Positions 1-13,300 of a DNA stretch of 64,000 bases are shown here, piece by piece. The stretch comes from Chrysoperla carnea. Lineage: Eukaryota; Arthropoda; Insecta; Neuroptera; Chrysopidae. The notes under the pieces are model-generated. The model saw nothing but the letters and a program-made list of their open reading frames with translations, was not told the origin of the DNA and made no database searches. A program made the translations under genes and the position numbers. The stretch is from NCBI RefSeq assembly GCF_905475395.1, contig NC_058340.1, forward strand, positions 68,116,181 through 68,180,180, written 5' to 3'. Position 1 is the first letter of the stretch; the number at the start of each line of letters is the position of its first letter.

Positions 1-1473
1 AATTATATGTCATGCATTTCCAAACTGGATCAATTTTGAAGATCAACGCGAATTTTTTAGTTTTGTCGGGTACGGAACACTAATTTCGCACTTGAAACAT
101 AGCTAAGAACACTTTCAATCAATTTACCATTCAAAAAATCAAAATCGATTCATCCGGTTAGAAACTGCGATGCCACAAACAAATCAATCAGACCTGATTT
201 AATATCGGGAATTTCTTTCAATTTAAAGTATTTGAATAAATATAAAAACTAAGGAAAGTGCCTCCTATATACCTCCCTCTAAATAGGTCAACGAATTAGA
301 GTAAGCAGCGTATAAAAAATACGGGAACATTTTCATTAAAACAAAAATAAAGATTTAAGTCTTCTTCAGAAAAAACATAATCTAATATTTGTAATTACTT
401 CAATAAAAGAAATTTATGTCACAAAATAAAAAAAATAAAAATTATATCTAAAACTTTTTCTTTTGATCTTTGAAAAACAAAATATGAAAAAATAAAAACA
501 TTTCCATCATCCATTTAGTCCAGTTGGTATAGGCACTGACATTCCTATTTTGAAGATTTTAGAATTCGCGTTGAAATCCCTTCAAAAAAAAACATTTATA
601 GCATTCTCCGATAATTCTTCATCGAGTATCGCTACGACTTTAACAATTATGTTATCGATAAAATATTCAAAACTGAAATAAAGCTTCGTCTGGATTTTTA
701 CATATTTTAAGACGAGGCAGACTGCTTAAAGGTATATGTAGATCAACTGCCTATGAACCCAAGACCCAATTGACCTATTATGCTTATTTACGAACTCGTC
801 CTCACTTTTAATGTCATGAACACGCTATAAAAATTTCAACTTAATATCTCTTTTCGTTTTTGAGTTATCGTGATTATTTGGTTATTTGTAACACCTATAC
901 CAAAATTTTTTTTGGTAGCATCAATATTTTCACGCGTTACAAACTTGGGACTAAATTTAATATACCTTGTATATATTTCATATACATGGTATAAAAACAA
1001 CATAGCTTATGGCAACACCCGGCGGTTAACGAAATCATTCCTAATAATAACTATGTATTTCCGAATTTCAGCAAAAGTATCATATTCTAATTTACTTCAG
1101 AATGACAGTGCCCATATTATCTAGCATAGACCCTTATATAAAACAAAAAATATAATTTTTTAATCAATTTTATTAGGAGCTATGTGAGCCTACGATGATA
1201 GGTTGTAAGTACCTGCAGGAAAAACAGTTATAACATCAAATGTGGAATATTATTTGACAAATAAACTTTTCTAATTAATTATATTTTATAAAAATAAAAG
1301 TTTTTCTTTTTTTGATTATTTAAAAAAAAAAGAAATGTTTGTGAAAAACGTAATAAAATATAATAATATAGTTAAGAACAAATAAAAAGTTTACTTGAAG
1401 TGTTGTTGAAATTTTTTCAAATAGTTGAGGACATATATGTAGGCAATTTGTTTGTATATAACATGAGGTAGAA
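1..1473. other. 5' flank of Pde8, repeat remnants
   Basis: No coding sequence recognised. Bases 1-215 match the dispersed family seen at 12577-12790, and 745-991 is the right part of the family seen complete at 10731-11312. The rest is AT-rich unique sequence that should include the Pde8 promoter. I see no convincing TATA box close to the predicted start. Confidence 0.5.
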
Positions 1474-4265
1474 ATGATTGTTTTGGTTGGTGAAGAAGGC
1501 GCGAGCAGTAGTAACCCTAGTGATGGTACAGTTAGAGTACAAGATGAAAAAGTGGAGTTAGTTAATGGTAAGAAATTATTTTTTAATATTAGTTCTAATA
1601 TTCGATATTTAAGGCTTTTTGCTAGACACAATTTTCGAAAATTTCTTCGAAATTATTTATATTGTATATGACAGGACTTTACACAAATTTTTTGAGAAAT
1701 TAGAGTTTTGGATATTAGAGTTTTCATAAATAGAAGTGTTGAAAAGAGATTGGATGCAGAGTTTCTGAGATATCGCAATATTTGGATTGATTTTACTCCG
1801 TATCTCAAAAACTATTCGACCAGTCATCAAATGCACCCGATTTTTGTACTTTTTGGGTCAAAAGATCCTTATATACTGAGTTTTATCGAAATTGTAGATT
1901 AAAAAAAATTTCTCGATTTTTTGCAATTTTTATTAAGGGGTAAAAAATCGAGAAAAATGCAAAAAAAAATTTTGTGTTGGTATTTGATGAAACTCGGTGG
2001 ATGGGGTAGTTTTGATCAAAAAAGTATATAAATCAGGTTAATTTAATGATTGGATGAAGATTTTCTGAGATATCACAATATTTGGATCGATTTTAGTTCG
2101 TATCTCAAAAACTATTCGACCAGTCATCCGATTTTTGTACTTTTTCAATATCAAAAAATTATTCTCTACTTTAAATATTTTTTTACACTTAATTACAGCA
2201 TTTTTAAACAGTATTAATATATTTTACTATGTTTTAACGGTGTAAACAACGAATTGAAAATATATTTAAAAAAAACATGAATTAAGAAATTTGCTGAAAA
2301 TACTTGGAACACTAAACCGTAAATACAAGAGAAATAAAAAAGGACATTTTCATTTGCACTTCTTATATAGTTAGATATCTCCTTCTTCAATTTAATAAAA
2401 CAATTTTATCTATTTTTGCACAATATTTGTTTGTAACATGTTCATTTCAATGAAAATCACATCTTTTTATCCCGTTTTTTTATTGTATTTTTCTAAAAAT
2501 AAAATATGTTTTTCACGTATTATTCCTTTTTTTTTATATACAGTCAAACCTGAGTAAGTGAGAACTGGATTAGAGAAAAAACTCTATAAGTGAGAGTAAT
2601 AGCCATGACACGTCATTTTAAGCTTCGAAAACTTCTTAGCGAGAAACAGAAACCTCTGTAAGAGAGAGTCTTTTTTCCCTCATGGACCTCCGTAAGTGAG
2701 ACTGTTACTTATCTATACCTCTATAAGCGACAGCCGAGCTTTATTTATTTATATTATTTAAGAGGAACTATATATATATTAAAGAGAAATGCTACCCATG
2801 TACCTGCGTTAGCGAGAAACTCGGGTTAATGAGAAACCTCTATAAGCGAGAATGAGATTGTGCTCCCTTGAACTCTCGCTTATCCAGGTTTGACTGTATA
2901 TATAAATACCTCTTTTATTAAACTTAAATAAAGCGTTGTTCGTACATTTACTTCTTCAATCTTCTTATTTACTAAATGAATTGTAAAGTTTCAATCTCTG
3001 ATGATGATGATAAAAAAAGGAAAAAAAAAAAGTTTTAATATCTGTATATTTTTTTGTCATATTATTAATATTTTTTTCATTGGTTTTTGTACAATTGTCA
3101 AAGAATTTTCTTTTTTCGAATGTTTTATTTCTTTATGAGATGAGAAAAAAGGAAAGGAATGTGCGATTTTGAAAACGTTATAAAAATAAATCTCATCAAT
3201 TTTTCTACATATCTAAACTACAAAAAAAAAAATAAAAAAAAAAAAAAAATAAACGTTTAAGGTAGTAGGAGCGCCAACGGAAGTTTAGACTTGTGGTTGA
3301 AATTATTTTTGCCTTATTTTCAACTTTGATGATGAATTTTGTTATAACTTCATGAATGTAGACGAAAAATAAGAATAAAATTTTTCAATATCTGGATTCG
3401 TTTTCGAAAACTCGAAAGTTAAATAACTAAACAAACTTTTCAATTTTCGATAATTTGAAAATTACTCTACATATAGAAACTTTTGAGATATCCACAAAGA
3501 AATCTCGTCAATGTTCGAAATCTTATATATTTAAACGAACAATTCTTGTATATATGTATCAACGATCTCGAAAATGGTTCAAACAAAATTTTCATGAAAA
3601 TGAGTATGCAGGGGTTTTTTGGGTTGAAAAGTCAATCTAGTTAGGTTTCATTTTGAAAAAACGTCGTTTTATCCGTGTTTTCAGGAAAAACTGAAACATA
3701 CACTGCAAAATATGACTGTTTCTGACATCTATTGGTGTATATCGTAGTTAACGAAATAAAGTACATTAGCGGGACATTCAAATTGACATTTTCATGGACA
3801 CATTTTAAACGGTTCTTATATTAGTGATAAATTCGTGTCTTTTTAACTCAAAAATACCGAGCAATGCTCAATGATCATCCAGGTACTAATAACATTACGT
3901 TTGAGTTCCCAGATTAGGGTTTCTTAAGTATTGGCATGATGAATGAATTAATTATATGAGGATAGTACTGAGAGGATGAAAAGCGTGGCGTTGTTGACTA
4001 TTTCTAATATAAAATCAAGTAACACAAAACAACACTAGAAAAAAAATCAGTTTGTATTTTTATAAACCGCAAACAAAACAAAAAAAAAAAAAAACAAGGA
4101 AACAAATAATTTTTAATTACAAACAGAATCTGTTGAATATTTATCCTCCGGGACAATAAATTAATTATCTGAATAAAATATACAAATAAAATGTAATTAC
4201 TAGTTGACATGTGTTGTTTTTTTTTACCGACACTTGATGCTACCGTCGCGCACATCTAGTTCCTA

Positions 4266-4308
<43 letters not shown>

Positions 4309-7300
4309 TGTATATATATATACAGTGTATATATATATACAGTGTGTCGCATTTAAGATGAAGACACCCTTATATATTCGTTATTTATAAGAATATCGAT
4401 TGGAAATTTTCGATAGTCATACAGGGATATGGAGGGATGACTATTTTTAAGATACTTAACCGAAATCTGAACTTTAAACTCAGAATATACTACAAATTTA
4501 CGAATAGGGCCGATTCTTTATGTTTTGAAGGAAAATAATAGTGTTTATTTGTTTTCAGGTGGTGCACCAACAACAATACGACTTACCAGTCAAGGTCGAC
4601 CATCTTTAGCACTTACTCCTGAAGAGGAACCACTTGATTGTGGGGTAAGTTTCAACATCCTTATAACAGAACAATAAGATTACATGCTGTAAGTAAAATA
4701 CATATAGATATTGTCTCCTATATCTTAGTATGAGAGCTGGCACAGTTTTCGAAAGTAAATTTTTATATGGCTGCGACTTTCGGATATTTCTTTTCTCATT
4801 GAACTTAAAAATCGTATCGTATTTACATTACTGTAAAAGTTGTAGAGGATAAGATGAATAATTAAGAAAAAACCCGTACATTAGACTGGGATTCACGGTT
4901 GGTTCTGTCTATTATACGGTTTTTTCCTTAATTATTTATTAAATACTATTTAAATAATTACGTTAAGCTGAGCGCTCCACCTTCTGTGTTCTCAATTTCA
5001 AAAACGATTCAACGTATAGGTAAAGGATAATTTCATATAAAATTTGTAGCACATTTTATCCTCTACAACTTTTGTAATAAATGTTAATATGATTGAAGAC
5101 AAAAGAAACGAGATATTTACAAAAAAAACTGATTTTCGCTACCTTTGACCTTGAATATCTGAGGATGCGCACGCGTGACGATATGTGACTTTTGATACAA
5201 CATTTGTACTAACAAAATAAAGGATTGTACAAAAATTCAACTTATTCCGAGATTGACCACTTTTTTTGATTTAGATGATCGGGTTTTACCTAATTTCAAG
5301 AAGAAAAAAAGTATCAAAAATTTCAATTCTTAAAAATAAACTTTTTTTGACGTTCCCAGCTCTTATACCACTTCTCTATATCGTATCGTACGTGATTCAT
5401 CTTCATTGATATTAATTACAATGTACAATAGGCACCTTATTAGGGCCTATTTGTATGTAGCAATAATAGCACATAATTTATCTTGCCGCTACTTGCTTAT
5501 AATGTACAGAGTTATTCATGCGACATGAAAGATTAAGGCTCAACTACTTGGTTTAAAAATAATTTTGTTTCTGGAATTGATGAAAGCTTATTGGCTGTAC
5601 ATTTAAAAATTATTTTCGTAATATATAGGATGTCCGAAAAACACGAAACGTATAAAAGTTGTATTTTTTTAAATGAATCATTCTGTATATTATTTTATTT
5701 TCAAGTTCTAAGACATATAGTTCAGTAAAATAATACATTGTGGTATGCAAAAGGTCGGGTAGTTTTGATTTTTTCCTATGTTGTTAGTGTTAGGCCCATG
5801 GCTTAAAATCCAAGTTTTCGACCTCGGGGTGCCAAGGCGCGCCGCGGGGCGCACCACTTTTTAATGAAATATCGAAAATTTGACCATTCCTAAGTGAAAT
5901 CTCGCGAACGGTTTATTTTACAGAAAATATTATTTTAATAAATTAAAGGGTAATAAATTTGTGACAGTTTAAGCCCAACACCAGGTTTGTAGCGTAAATA
6001 ATGGCTGAAATACAAACCTTCAAAATAAACCAATTTTTCAAAGATTTGTGAAAATCGTGATTTTTTAAAAATATTTCCACAATATAATTGTTTAAATCAA
6101 ACGCCGTATAAATTAATTGTGTATGTTAGTTTATTTGCTATAAAAGAATAAAAGAAAGTATTAATAAAATTATGAAAGAAAGAATGAAAAGTGTGTTTGT
6201 AGGAGTTATATATTAACATTTTTTTATCAATGAATGTCCTATTTAGTTAAAACAATACAGTACACTTTGGAAGTATTTGTTACAAATAACGATAACAGTA
6301 TCTATTTAAAGTTTTCGCATTTTTGATGGGCCAGGATGGAAATGCTCAAGCTCTGCCTGATGCTCCTTGTTCTCTTCATCCAGTGGAAAATTTAACTCTC
6401 CTATATCTTCATGTTTAGAGTTATTTATTGACGCCAGCATGTCGTCTTCGTCTTCAAAGCTCCCTTCAAACGGATTTATTTCCGAAACGTTTTCGCAAGA
6501 TTCTCCTAGAGAACAGGTGCATAGAGAAGAACATATAAGACCAGCTTTACGGCAACCACATGAGTTCTTGCACGCTTTCTTACAATTGCAAGATATCATT
6601 TTAAGAAGAGATTCAGGAGCTGCATCTCTGTCCATTTTGAGGGGAGAGAGCCCAAATCTGGTAGATACCCAGCCCCATTCAAGAGGGTTTTTCTCTTGAC
6701 CTAGCCACTTCTGTATCTTAAAAATGATACTTTTAAGCAATAACCATGCACGAACATTCAGATCATTTTAAACAACAAATCTGACAATAACATGACAATA
6801 GAATTAATTTGTTTTTACTAAACTACTAACACTCAGCTGATCAATTAATAATGCAGGTTTACCAACCTATATCATTGATCCCAATTATTTTAGTTAATTT
6901 ATTTTGAAGATCTATAATTCAGCCATTATTTACGCTACAAACCTGGTGTTGGGCTTAAACTGTCACAAATTTATTACCCTTTAATTTATTAAAATAATAT
7001 TTTCTCTAAAATAAACCGTTCGCGAGATTTCACTTAGGAATGGTCAAATTTTCGACATTTCATTAAAAAGTGGTGCGCCCCGCGGCGCGCCTTGGCACCC
7101 CGAGGTCGAAAACTTGGATTTTAAGTCATGGGCTCAACACTAACAACATATCCAAAAATCAAAACTACCCGACCTTTTGCACAGCAACCCCATATTTTCA
7201 TACATATTTACTGGATTAATAGAAGTACGATACGAAAATAAAAGTGAATTTGATTGAGTTTTACCTTATTTACACTTCACTTTTTTCGAAATATCCAGTA

Positions 7301-10300
7301 TGAAAATATACATCCAATAAGCCTCCATGTATCCCAGAAACAAAATTTGCTTAAATTCAAGCATTGAATCTTTAATCTTTCGTGTCGAATAACGTGAATT
7401 ACCCTGTATAATATCGTTTTATGGTGTGGTTATCTTTAAGAGCACACGTGATATCCATCGATAATGTGGATTAGTATTTGATTGATGATACACTATGTAC
7501 TCTATAAAAGATAAAGTGGAATCTAAATGTAGAAACAAAATTATTTTAATAAAGTTTCTGAGGAATTTCTGCCACAATTGAGTCATCTTCGAATTGCACT
7601 TCAAAATTTAAAAATTGTAATACTTTTTGAGCTGTCGTACCGAAAAACTTGAGATGAGTTATCGACAGCTCCAGAATTAAAGAAATATTCACAAATATAA
7701 TTACGAGACAGACTCAAACTAGGTTTCACTCATTCTAAAAACGGCCATAAACTGCTTAAAACTGCCATATTTACTGCTTAGGGTCATTAGTGATTTTTCC
7801 AGCATTAAAGAAATTTTTGTACGCCAATCTATGATAAGGTCCTCTGATAAAAATCTATGATAAGGTCCTCTGAATCTATTCCATATTGAAAATAATACAC
7901 CGTATATTTAAGAAATCCAAGCAACAGACTTAAACGAGATAATCAAGTCTCTATGAGTATGATATAATACTGTTAGTTAGTAATAGTAAATAATGATTAT
8001 TTAAATAGTTTGAAATTATATGCATAAAAATAATTTAAATATAAATATAGTAAAAACAACTATTTAGCTACATTCGTTTAAATAATTTTTTTTTTTTGCT
8101 AAATAGCGGTGAAATGTTTTATTTTTCCTATAAGATGTCATTTATACTGTCCTGCCTCTTATACCGTGTGTGTTTGTATCATCTAGGCATATACATATCT
8201 GTAGTATGACAGAATACATCCGTTTAGTAATGCATCTAAGCGAGAGGTATTATTAACATGTATTGAACATTAGTTGGAAGACGCTTAGAGAGTGGGAGTT
8301 TTTTAGTTGCAGATAACTAGTAAGTTCATCAAGACTCCCACTCTCTGCATGCATACAACAGAAGATCTATCGTATCGTATCTGTAGTCTTACAACACTTG
8401 TATATACATAATACCTCTCGCTTAGATGCATTACTAAACGGGTGTATTCTGTCATACTACAGATATGTATATGCCTAGATGGTACAAACACACATGGTAT
8501 ACTGCCTAAACGTTATAAATATATAATTTAATTTTTGTTCAGTTAAGTCAATTATATACGGGGTGGATCAGAAACGCGGCTATTTAAGAGATCTATAGTC
8601 TTTCTTCATCGTACCTGAGAGAAGTATTTTTATCTGGATGGACTTCAGTGATACTCGGGTTAAATTTCCAAATTTAAGATTTCTTCTCCCTAAGGTCGAT
8701 ACATCCTCTTATTTCAGGTGTGGCTGTCACGTTAGAGACCCAAGCAGAAAGTTCTTTTAAGACCAGAAAATTTTTTTCAGAGTTTCACTCTTTTCTAATT
8801 ACGTGTAGCACGGGCAGATTGCTGCGACTATTTTCATTTTATCATCTCGAGGTAAATACAATCTTTTCTGTTTTGCCGGTTTCACAACTTCGTATACTTA
8901 TAAAAATTTAATTTTTTAAGTAAAAAGGTACGACATTTTCTGAAGAAGTATTCTGAAGATTTGTTATATTTTTCTCCCAAAGAACTTCCTATAAGGTCCT
9001 ATCAGAAACCCCGATATATAATAGTTTTCTCAGACTAATGTACGTTTTGAAAATTTTTCGATGTAAAATCGTGGGAAATATTACAGTATCCACCAGAATA
9101 GAGCTATCCGCCAGTAGTATTGTGGGTATCGCCAATATAGTATTGGCATGACGCCCATACTGCATTGACTCGTCCGTCATAACTATTGCTAATGTTTACT
9201 ATTCCCTCAATACAGTACACAGTATGGCGTTCACACCGATACCGTCATAGTGATATCCACAATAAATTTCTTACCGTGCACTTATTGTCCAAGTACAAGT
9301 ACATGAAGCCTAAAATTCCATAAATTTCTAGAATAACAACTCAAATTTTGTTCAATATTCTTTGCCAGAGGATATCAATGACCCATAGCATTATTACAAC
9401 TCTACCACTCTGTATTTTATTTATAAATGAGTCTCATACATAGAGAGTTACTTAAGGTAATTAAATTTTAAGCGCGAACACTTTAGTTGGAAACTTGGCA
9501 TGTTAATTTATATTGCAGACATCTTACCAACTTTACCATACATAGTTATAAAATATCTACACCACTGAAGAGTAAGCAGTTAGATTAATAATATTTTATC
9601 CAAACATGTACAATTCGTCTTAAAATACGTTTTATCCTCTGTTTGATATCCGACATCATCTTCCTAGTCAATATATTCTGAAAACTTGGAAGAAAGATAA
9701 CTAAATAAGAAAATCTAAGCACTAAAGAGCTTGGTTTTTTGAAACCCACTTATTGTGGGTCATTCTTTTCAGCTGTGATGTTAATTTTTCACTAGCTATT
9801 ACACATTCTTGAAAGCTAATAGAGCTAGGTAAATTTTGATCACAAATTGGAAAAGTATGACCCAAATTTAGTAGGATTATATACTTGGTTTAACAAAATA
9901 GGATAAAATTTGGATGTGATAGAGCAAAATTAAATTTTTTTGATTCTAATGACGTCATAAAGTTAAAAAATTCGATTTTTTGATAACACAGGCAAATTTG
10001 ATCCGATCGCATTGGAATTTTTTTTGAAACCCACTAATTTTGGATCATTCTTTTCAGCTGTGATGTCAATTTTTTGCTAGCTAATACTTATGTGCTAAAT
10101 TCCTTGACCAGGGCTGCACATTGTTGAAACTTATTAGAGATAGGTTAATTTTGATCACAAATATGAAAAATATGGTCCAAACTTAGTAGGATTACATACT
10201 TGGTTTATCAAAATTGGGTAAAATTTGGATGTGATAGAGCTAATTTAAATTTTTTGGATTCTAAAGACGTAAAGTAAAATTTCTAATTAATTTCTTTTGT

Positions 10301-13300
10301 TGTTCTGAATCTTTGCCACCATATTTCTCGAAAACGAAGCCAATAATGGTATACTAATGATTTTTAATGGCACTTTTCCGTATTTTGGGCAAAAGGATTC
10401 TCGGCTAAAATTTTTTTGCATATAAAAAATATATATATATACACGTCAGTTTTACAACAGGTTTTTCTTCTGTTTTGTATAAAGATAGTTATTTACTGAA
10501 ATTATATTACATTTGATGTATGATAATTTATGAAAAATTGTTAATTAATTGTTTACAAACACTAATATTTTTTCTAAAACTAATTTAAATTGTTAATTAA
10601 TTGTTTATTTTTATTTTTTATTTTATATATTCCACAATAACAAACAACAAATCAGCCATAGTTAATTTTAATGTTTGAAATATAAAATTAACAAGTGAAA
10701 ACAAACAATTGACTGAGTTAATTGTTGAAATACCATGTATAGACAGTGTTAATTACTCTCATTACACACATTACACACACATACATGTTGATGCGCACTC
10801 GTTTGTTTTTTTGACGTCACGTAAATAACAAAAGATATTCACTTTTAAATACACACACACACACGCAACTGATATTCCTATATTAATACATACTATAAAA
10901 TTTACACCTAATTAACGCCCTCGTGGGTAAACAGTGATGTTTACGAAAAAATGTTTCAAACAAAAGTTTTGATAAGGAACATTTTTTACATTTAAACTTT
11001 TGTTCTATCTCTAACGGTTTAAAAGATGGGTCCTACGGACCCAAGACCCAATTGACCCATGAATCTCATTTACGAACTTGACCTCACTTTTTACGTCCTG
11101 AGTACGCTGTAAAAATTTCAGCTCGATATCTTTTTTCGTTTTTGAGTTATCGTGTCCACAGACGGACGGACGGACGGACAACCGGAAATGGACTAATTAG
11201 GTGATTTTATGAACACCTATGACAAAATTTTTTTCCTAGCATCAATATTTTTAAGCGTTACAAACTTTGGACTAAACTTAATATACTATGTATATTTCAT
11301 ATATACATGGTATAAAAGTGACACACATGCTTTGTTTTAAAAAAAAAGAGTTACAAATTTATTTATTTATTTCCAAAATTCTGAATTGTAAATTATTTTT
11401 GTGGTTTATTTATAATGGGTAAAGTCTGCCGCGGATTCGAAGTCGAAACATTTAGTTAAAATTGTTTAAAAAATGTAATTCTGTCATCAAATTGGATTGT
11501 ATTTTTGCTTCCTACGACGGGTCCAAATAGACCTATAAAGTGATTATCAACCATATCAGAAATCCTTTAATATTCTTCTAAGAGATTCTTCTAAACAATT
11601 GCCCAAAATAAATCAAAAATAAATTTTTTTCGAGGAATTGTTTAGTTTATTATAATACATCAATAGAAATTAGTTCTATAGCATAAATAAACATACCTAT
11701 AAATCCTAAATCAGATTTCATAACAATATTTCATCGTAAATCAGATTTCGTAATAAAATCGAATCGTAATTAGTCCTACTTTCAAATTATTCATAAAATT
11801 TAACATATTAAAATTTCAAAATTATACAATTTCATAATTAATTTATTTTAATATCAAAATCAATCAATTAATTAATTAAAAAAGTATATAAATTTTTTAA
11901 TAATGTCATAAAAACAACACTTTATATATTATAATATTATATGATAAATTAATTATGTTGTCTACATAGACGATATTAAATTTTGTATTATGTAATATAA
12001 AATGTTTTAAAACTTCAATGTTGAAGTTATTAAAATATTATAATATATAATATATTCATTCATTGAGTGTAGAACAGAATCTGAGTGAGAGATTTATGAA
12101 GAACTGAATCACAACTTATATAAAATTATGAAAATTAAAATATTTTTTATCTTGTAACAAGTGAAATTTACAAAATTTAAAAAACCCCCGACAAATGCGA
12201 TTTATGTCTTGTAAACCGATTTCTGGAAACTTAGCTATAAAATGTCCTCAATCGAGTCGGTTCGACCGTTTAGGAGCTACGATGCCACTGAGAATCACAC
12301 AGACACACCGCTAAACACTTTAAACTTATAACAGTCTTTCTTAAATCATTATCAAAGTGATGGCCAAGGACATCAATAGATGAAAAGGATACTTAGAGAG
12401 CTATCATTTTTTGGGACAAATTTTTGGAAATATTTTAATTGAAATTGAAATATTTGAGTTGACTTTGTTCTTTTGAATTATTGTTTTGAATTACCTAATT
12501 ATTTTATCAATTCACTTTTCAAAATGAATTGAGCCAGGTTTATTAGATCATTCATTTCCATAGTAATTATTTATATGTTAAAATTATATGTCATGCCTTT
12601 TTCCAAACTGAATCGATTTTGAAGATCATCGCCAATTTTTTAGTTTTTTTTTTTCGGGTGCAGAACCTTAAGCACGCACTTGAAACATAGCTAAGAACAC
12701 TTTCCGTGAAATTAACTTTCAAATGAAACCAAAAAAACTAAAATCGGTTCATCCGTTTAGGCACTACAATGCCACAGACAACGAAATACATTTTTGCTGG
12801 TTCAGAGGTGAGACACCTAGGAGTGTGACATTCATTTCTCATCTGTATACATCTCTACCGTGCAAAAGTGACGTCATGGTGCTTAAACTCACTTTTACAT
12901 ATAGGAGCATCTTTTTAACATGGTTCCTGGTGGATCATTTCACCCAAAAAATTTAGCATGGACTTGTAATTCATATAAGACTCGAGTGCGCATATAAGAG
13001 GACACCCAATATGTATAGATGATAAAAATTAAAAAATTAGCACCATAAATATCGCACCATTTTCAGTAAATAATTATGATTTTTTTGTTTAAACACATTT
13101 TTAAGATTCTCACGGTATTTTTTTTAACGACATGTGCAGCAATAACAGCAGCGTTGGTATAAAAATATTTTATTAAAGTAGGTTATTAACTACAATTGTT
13201 CGCCTCTTTTTTTAGCATTATTCTTATTTATAATAATAATAATAATACAGGTACATAGTCCAAGCAAATAAGACATTTAGTAAGTTAAATTCTGAAACGA

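Noticed and set aside
4341-4380. Transposon-like end CAGTGTGTCGCATTTAAGATG after the TA microsatellite
   Set aside because: No inverted partner found within the following kilobases, so no element is called.
6306-6740. Reading the CXC ORF as a host LIN54/tesmin gene
   Set aside because: Only one CXC block, no conserved RNPxAF linker to a second block, and it is centred between transposon arms.
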